Part shown: piece after piece, positions 59,400-64,000 of the stretch | Layout of the letters: every line of letters starts with the position of its first letter | How positions within the stretch are numbered: position 1 is the first letter of the stretch | Assembly: GCA_963930655.1 (NCBI GenBank) | Contig: OZ005604.1 | Span: 7,326,001-7,390,000 of the forward strand | Direction of reading: 5' to 3' | Origin: Myrica gale | Taxonomy: Eukaryota > Streptophyta > Magnoliopsida > Fagales > Myricaceae | Length of the DNA stretch: 64,000 bases | Program-made: the position numbers and the translations under genes | Notes under the pieces: model-generated | Database searches by the model: none | What the model saw: only the letters and a program-made list of their open reading frames with translations | What the model was told of the DNA's origin: nothing

Positions 59400-60660
59400 C
59401 TAGCTGAAGAAGATGATTAATTGTAGCCTAAGCCTCTCTTATCTCCAGCTAAAAGACCCACGTTCAGCATCTTTTCTAATTTCTGAGTTCCACTTGAGAG
59501 CTTTGATAGCTGGAAATTAGCTTGTTCTAATTCAACTTTTAGATCTTTCAAATTAATTCATCTTTCAGATGTTAAAAGTTCATTTCACTTCGAATAACAG
59601 TCCGCTATCCAAACATATCCATGTTTTTTCTTAAACTTTAAGCTCTCTTCATATAACTCGTCATATGCTATACGAAGAGAATCTGAATTGCCTGAATTTG
59701 AGTATAGGAGATCGTCACCTTCAAGATCAAATTCATTAGTACTTAAAAAAGAAGCAAAAGCTAGAAAATTTACTTTCTCATTTGGACAAGTTCCTTTGCT
59801 TGAAGAAGAAGTGTTCGAATCTAAATCCATGAGAGATGCATTCATGGCTGGTTTTCTTTGTGTCTTCAAGTAGGTTGGACACTCAAATTTTATGTGACCA
59901 TACCCTTTACAACCATGAAACTGAACACCATTATCTAATTTCCTCTTTGATCACATTTATCTTTCTTATCAAAGTTCTTCCAGTTGGGTTTACAGAAGGA
60001 CTTCATGTTTCCCTTCTGATCCTTCCAAATTCTAACTTTCTTAAATCAGAACACCTTTCTAAACTTATGATCTGATGTAGAATCATCAAAGGAATCATCA
60101 TCTGATTTAGAATCCCTTTCCTCTTTGACGGTCATAAGAGCAATAGACTTACCATTTCTAGAGGAAGGAAATGTCAGCTCATATGTTTGTAAGGGTCCAA
60201 CCAATTCATCTACTTTGATCTCATCTAACATCTTACTCTCTTCTATAGCAGGAATTTTAGATCTGAACCTTCCGGTGAGGGATCTCAAGACTTTACAAAC
60301 TACCTTTGATTCTGAAATTTTCACACCTAGTCTGAAACTAGCGTTAACTATGGTTGTAAGCTTCCCATAGAACTCATCAAAGCACTCGTCTTCCTTCATT
60401 CAGATTTCCTCAAATTTAGACAAATGTATTTGAAGTTTCAAGTGACGTACAACTTTGGTTCCTTCATGAGTAAGAGTAAGGATATCCCAAGCATCTTTTG
60501 TAGTCACATAATTTGATATTATCATAAACTCTTCTGGTGATAAACTCATAAAAATGACGTTTATTTCCTTGCTATTCCAGCTAGATAATTCTCTTTCATC
60601 AATAGTCCATTTACGAGGTTCCTTGATAGTTACAACACCATCATTTGCACCTTCCGGCAT
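59400..60660 (-). pseudogene. Copia (SIRE-like) gag remnant
   Basis: The minus strand starts MPEGANDGVVTIKEPRKWT (60660), continuing with MSLSPEEFMIISNYVTTKDA and WDILTLTHEGTKVVRHLKLQ; after a stop and frameshift FDEFYGKLTTIVNASFRLG and KVLRSLTGRF (60399-60046). This is the gag domain of plant Copia elements. A downstream block (59869-59585) has the acidic stretch and YDELYEESLKFKKKHG. The start codon region lies just left of the primer site. Confidence 0.85.
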
Positions 60661-60825
60661 AGTCAGCCCTTATCAATCGCTGTCCACACTCTCTCATCAA
60701 TAAATATTAAGAAGGCACACATCCTAACTTTCCAATAAGCAAAATTCGAACCATCAAAGAAAGGGGCACATTGAGAGATTGACTTGTATTCAATTAGAAC
60801 AAAATTGGGTCAAGGAACAAATTCA

Positions 60826-60841
60826 AGCTTTGATACCAATT
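60826..60841 (-). other. Primer binding site of the second Copia element
   Basis: The minus strand reads TTGGTATCAAAGCTTG, close to the initiator-Met tRNA complement (TGGTATCAGAGC). Confidence 0.75.
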
Positions 60842-62098
60842 AAACAACCTAATTTAGAGCCAATCAATATACAAACTACCTAGAGAGGGGGGTGAATAAG
60901 TCTCTTTAAAAATTACAGCAACCTTTTTAAAGAAAAATAACAACACTCGATAATTTCACACCTAATAAATATGACCTAAATGTTATCAATCTTAATCAAA
61001 AACTAGCTATTCCAAATGAACATATAAATGATCGCAAATGTCTATTGTAAAACTACGGATGACGGTAAACTCTATTGTAAAAACGAAATTGATCACAGAT
61101 CAATTTATCAAAACAACAACCAAAGAAATATTATCAGAAACTTTCCAACAAACTAATCTTGATCTTCCTGTGCACAAAATCCTCAAATCACCATGATTTA
61201 AATTCTCAATACAAAGCACAAGATTGATTAAAAGATAACAAAAAAATCAATTCAAGAACACAATGAACAATCACACAACTTGACACCGAAGATGGTTACG
61301 AAGAGAAAACTCCTTATGGAGCCAAACTCTTCGAGCCCTTGGCCTGTTCAAATCTAGTATTTTTCAAGAACAATTACACAGTTATCAATCAATTATACTA
61401 ACCTAACTAGTATGACCAAAATGAAATTTAGCCGAACTACCTTTATTTGGATCTACAACCTGTAGAGACGTAGAACTCCACATCCATTGGAAAATAGGAT
61501 TCTTCACAGATCTTAATTTTCACGCACACAACCTTGTGCAATCAAATGACCTCAACTGAAACCATCAACTATCTATCATCAGAATATCTAAATCTTCACA
61601 CTCATTGGTGTTTTGGGGGTTGGGTATCAAGAAGAAGATCTTTCAGAGATTATCTAAATCGATAATACAACACTCTAAGGAATCTTCATACGCACAGAAA
61701 ATAGAGCAAAGGGGATAACTTGGTTTTCTTGGAACGTCTCACTCTAAATCTGTAAAATATTGTGAATCTATAATTCTAGGTATTTGTAACCGTTTCTAGA
61801 AGGCTTTGTAAGAAGGTGGTCGAGGTAACATACCAACTGGTTTTTCTTAACGTTTAACAGAAATCTTTAATGTCAAGAATCTTTATGTTAAGATAGTTAC
61901 GTATCGACCTACAATTGACTCTCATTTAACTGCAACACCTTTCTAGACTTTATTAAAATAGGCCACATATCAGCTACACTTTCAATCTCAGGTACAAAAC
62001 TGACAAGTCATGAATATGCCAATCATATTTTAACAAAAGAGATAGTGATTAAATAGTGTTTTGTATGTTGATCATTGGCTATTAACAAGTTCCAGCAT
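60842..62098 (-). mobile_element. 5' LTR of the second Copia element, about 1.26 kb
   Basis: It lies between the primer site and gttccagca (62090-62098), which on the minus strand gives a TGCTGGAAC start. It includes ctagagaggggggtgaataa, the counterpart of similar lines in the other LTRs here. The left end does not show a clean TG/CA terminus, so it may be off by some bases. Its partner LTR is missing. Confidence 0.6.
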
Positions 62099-62435
62099 CC
62101 TCAATAAAATCCAAATGGGCATTCAAAACAGACAATTTCCTAAAACCAAACCAAAATGCAACTAAATAACAAGACACAAGAACCAAATTGGAACTCAAAA
62201 ACCAAACTGCGACTAAAATTTTTGTCATCAACTCAAAGAACAAAAACCAAATTCCAACTCAAAAAACCTTCTTGCAACTTAAAAACCAAACGAATACTTA
62301 AAAAAGTTGTATCCAACTCAAAAAATAAAATCTAGATTGCGCCTCAATACAACAACCAAAATGGAAGCCAAAATGCACTTCAAACATCCCAAAAACCTGT
62401 TTGCAGCTCAAAAACCAAACCAATACTCAAAGACT
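62099..62435. repeat. Degenerate short repeats (aactcaaaaaccaaa type)
   Basis: Variants of aactcaaaaaccaaa occur at least seven times between 62150 and 62430, spaced by about 30-45 bp, with other purine-poor filler. It lies between two Copia LTRs. Confidence 0.65.
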
Positions 62436-63690
62436 TGTGAGTCTAAATAAAAACCCAAGAGGGGGAATTGGGTTTATCAAAAAATTAGTCATTTTTCGAT
62501 AAAAACACAGATACGAAAAATACCCTTTTAACAAATAAAAATGCAGATCTGAATGTGTTTAATGCTAAGCTAAATATAAGCAATAATTGGTAAAACATAA
62601 AACATTACAAATATGGATATGGAACGAATGATAAGAGATATAGAGTTAGAAAGACGATACCGCAATTTTAAGTGGTTCAGCTAACACTTGCTTACATCCA
62701 CCCCTAAGGCTATTGACTTCCATGAGCTTCTTTCACTATTCTCCAAATAGCAAATAAACCTTAGGTTCTGGAGTGCTAAGGAACCTTTAAAAACTTTTTT
62801 TGAGCTTACGCTTTAACTCTCTTCACAAATCCAAAACCCTAGGAATTTCTTCTACCCTCACGAGTAGGACCAAGTGTTTATCCCACACTCAAGTGATTTA
62901 CAAAAGATGGGTACAAATGAATAATAAAGAATGACTCTCTAAGCGGAATAAACAAGTAGAAAGCACAAAAGTGTGGAAAGACTCTAAGCTGAATCAGCAA
63001 GTGAAAAGCTCAATAATGTGCAAGAAGATAAGATTTTCGAAGGAAAGCTAAGGCTATGTTTGGTTTAGGTCTTGAGATATGTTTTTGTGTTTTTATTTTT
63101 TGAAAGTATTGTAAATTCTCTTGGGATTGGTGAAAAGTGTGTTAAAAGTTGTTGGAATTTGTAAAAATTTATTGGGATTGGTGTAAATTCTCTTGGGATT
63201 GGAGCACAAACTTTCTTGGTAGGTGCATTTTTCTCTCTTCTTCAAGACATTTTCTCTCTCTAGAACTTAGGGAAAGAGTAATAGCAGGTTCGTTGTCTTT
63301 ATCTCTCTATCTCTTTCTATTTATAGACCCTATTTTTGAACCATTTTGAATGAGCTGGCGTCGTTCCAGATTTTCTGCAAAATCGCAGCATGTATCGACA
63401 TATAGTCTGAATGTCTTGACACATTAAACTTAGTCTGGAATTGTGTTGTCGGGTGATAGTGCAATGTGTCGACACTATAATTGCTGGAGAGAAAAATCAG
63501 CATCTTGACAGTGTACAATCCATGTCAATACTTCTTAAAACACCTACAATATGAAAAATTGACCTATTAACTGTTTAGTGGTGTTCAAGTACACTTAAAA
63601 ATATTTTAGTGGATAACCTCAATCTTTTGAAATAGTTTTTATAAATTGTGGATTGACAAGATAAAATCTAAAAGTCTTCAAAAAACTTAG
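62436..63690 (-). mobile_element. 3' LTR (truncated) of a third Copia element, same family as the solo LTR
   Basis: Begins tgtgagtctaaataaaaacc and follows the solo LTR at 35151-36915 along much of its length: gtggttcagctaacacttg, ctcacgagtaggaccaagtg, ggaacctttaaaaac. It has only three diverged versions of the GTGTCGACAC motif (63390-63475). On the minus strand TATAAATAG lies near 63318. It breaks off at about 63690, where reverse transcriptase sequence begins. Confidence 0.8.
63052..63197. mobile_element. MITE-like insertion in the third Copia LTR (copy 4, damaged)
   Basis: Starts ggctatgtttgg after taa. The solo LTR lacks it (ggaaacctaacatttgg ... gtgagcacaagc), so it is an insertion. Inside, aaattctcttgggattgg occurs twice and a shorter attgggattgg once more. 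The right end is diverged or truncated. Confidence 0.55.
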
Positions 63691-64000
63691 CTTTTCGTCT
63701 TCAAATTCCGATGGTTGCTCAACATATACTTCATCCGTAAGGAATCTATTTAAGAATGCACTTTTCACATCCATTTGAAAGAGTTTTAAATCTTTATAGC
63801 AAGCGAAAGCGAGTAACATAAAAATAGATTCTAAACAAGCAACAAGAGCAAAGGTTCATCAAAATCAATCCACTCTTCTTGATTGTAAGCTTAGGCTACT
63901 AATCTTGCATTGTTCCTCACCACAACCCCGGATTCATCCATTTTATTTCTAAAAACTTATTTTGTATTGATTATTGGATAATCCTTGGGTCTCGGAACTA
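63691..64000 (-). pseudogene. Copia reverse transcriptase fragment, N-terminal part, continues beyond the window
   Basis: On the minus strand from the right edge: RNNARLVA, a stop, AYNQEEWIDFDE, then MLLAFACYKDLKLFQMDVKS and AFLNRFLTDEVYVEQPSEFE (to about 63690). These are standard Copia RT strings (normally KARLVAQGYNQEEGIDF and KSAFLNG). The junction to the LTR at 63690 means the RT C-terminus and RNase H were deleted. Stops show decay. Confidence 0.88.

Overview
This is plant nuclear DNA from a eudicot. Its genes have short exons separated by GT-AG introns, the AT content is high, and the rest is dense with decayed transposons. I cannot name the species.

Four host genes can be supported. 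From 422 to 6736 (minus strand) lies the 5' two thirds of a phospholipid:diacylglycerol acyltransferase (PDAT) gene, four exons with a 4.3 kb first intron; its 3' exons lie beyond the left edge. From 25390 to 28731 (plus) is a complete five-exon BREVIS RADIX-like (BRXL) gene encoding 375 residues with two BRX domains. From 41698 to 45099 (plus) is a complete five-exon ESCRT-III subunit of the VPS2/CHMP2 type, 223 residues. From 46125 to 46646 (minus) is an intronless ATL-type RING-H2 E3 ligase of 173 residues. They act in oil synthesis, growth/auxin-linked signalling, endosomal sorting and ubiquitination and share no pathway; this is ordinary plant gene order.

The rest is layered mobile DNA. 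A Mutator-like element (MULE; 10481-19145) carries a decayed transposase and a GRF zinc-finger reading frame. A 3.9 kb TG...CA element (13650-17593) later inserted into the transposase's SWIM zinc finger, and that element carries exons of an unrelated host gene. The MULE itself sits inside an older repeat whose second, inverted copy (23030-23790) preserves the empty site. Around 28.7-41.2 kb are SIRE-like Copia remnants: a gag-only element, a solo LTR with a palindromic minisatellite, and an LTR fragment broken by a hAT element with a perfect 8 bp target duplication. A second long terminal-inverted-repeat element (47839-52426) looks like a Pack-MULE: it holds several exons and introns of an AINTEGUMENTA/PLETHORA-type AP2 gene, including the 9-nucleotide micro-exon, and is itself broken by another hAT. 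From 54.4 kb to the right edge is a run of minus-strand remnants: CACTA, hAT and two Copia elements.

No tRNA, rRNA, organellar insertion or CRISPR was seen. The most unusual items are the two gene-capture events, the nested insertions that can be dated relative to one another, and the GTGTCGACAC minisatellite in the solo LTR.
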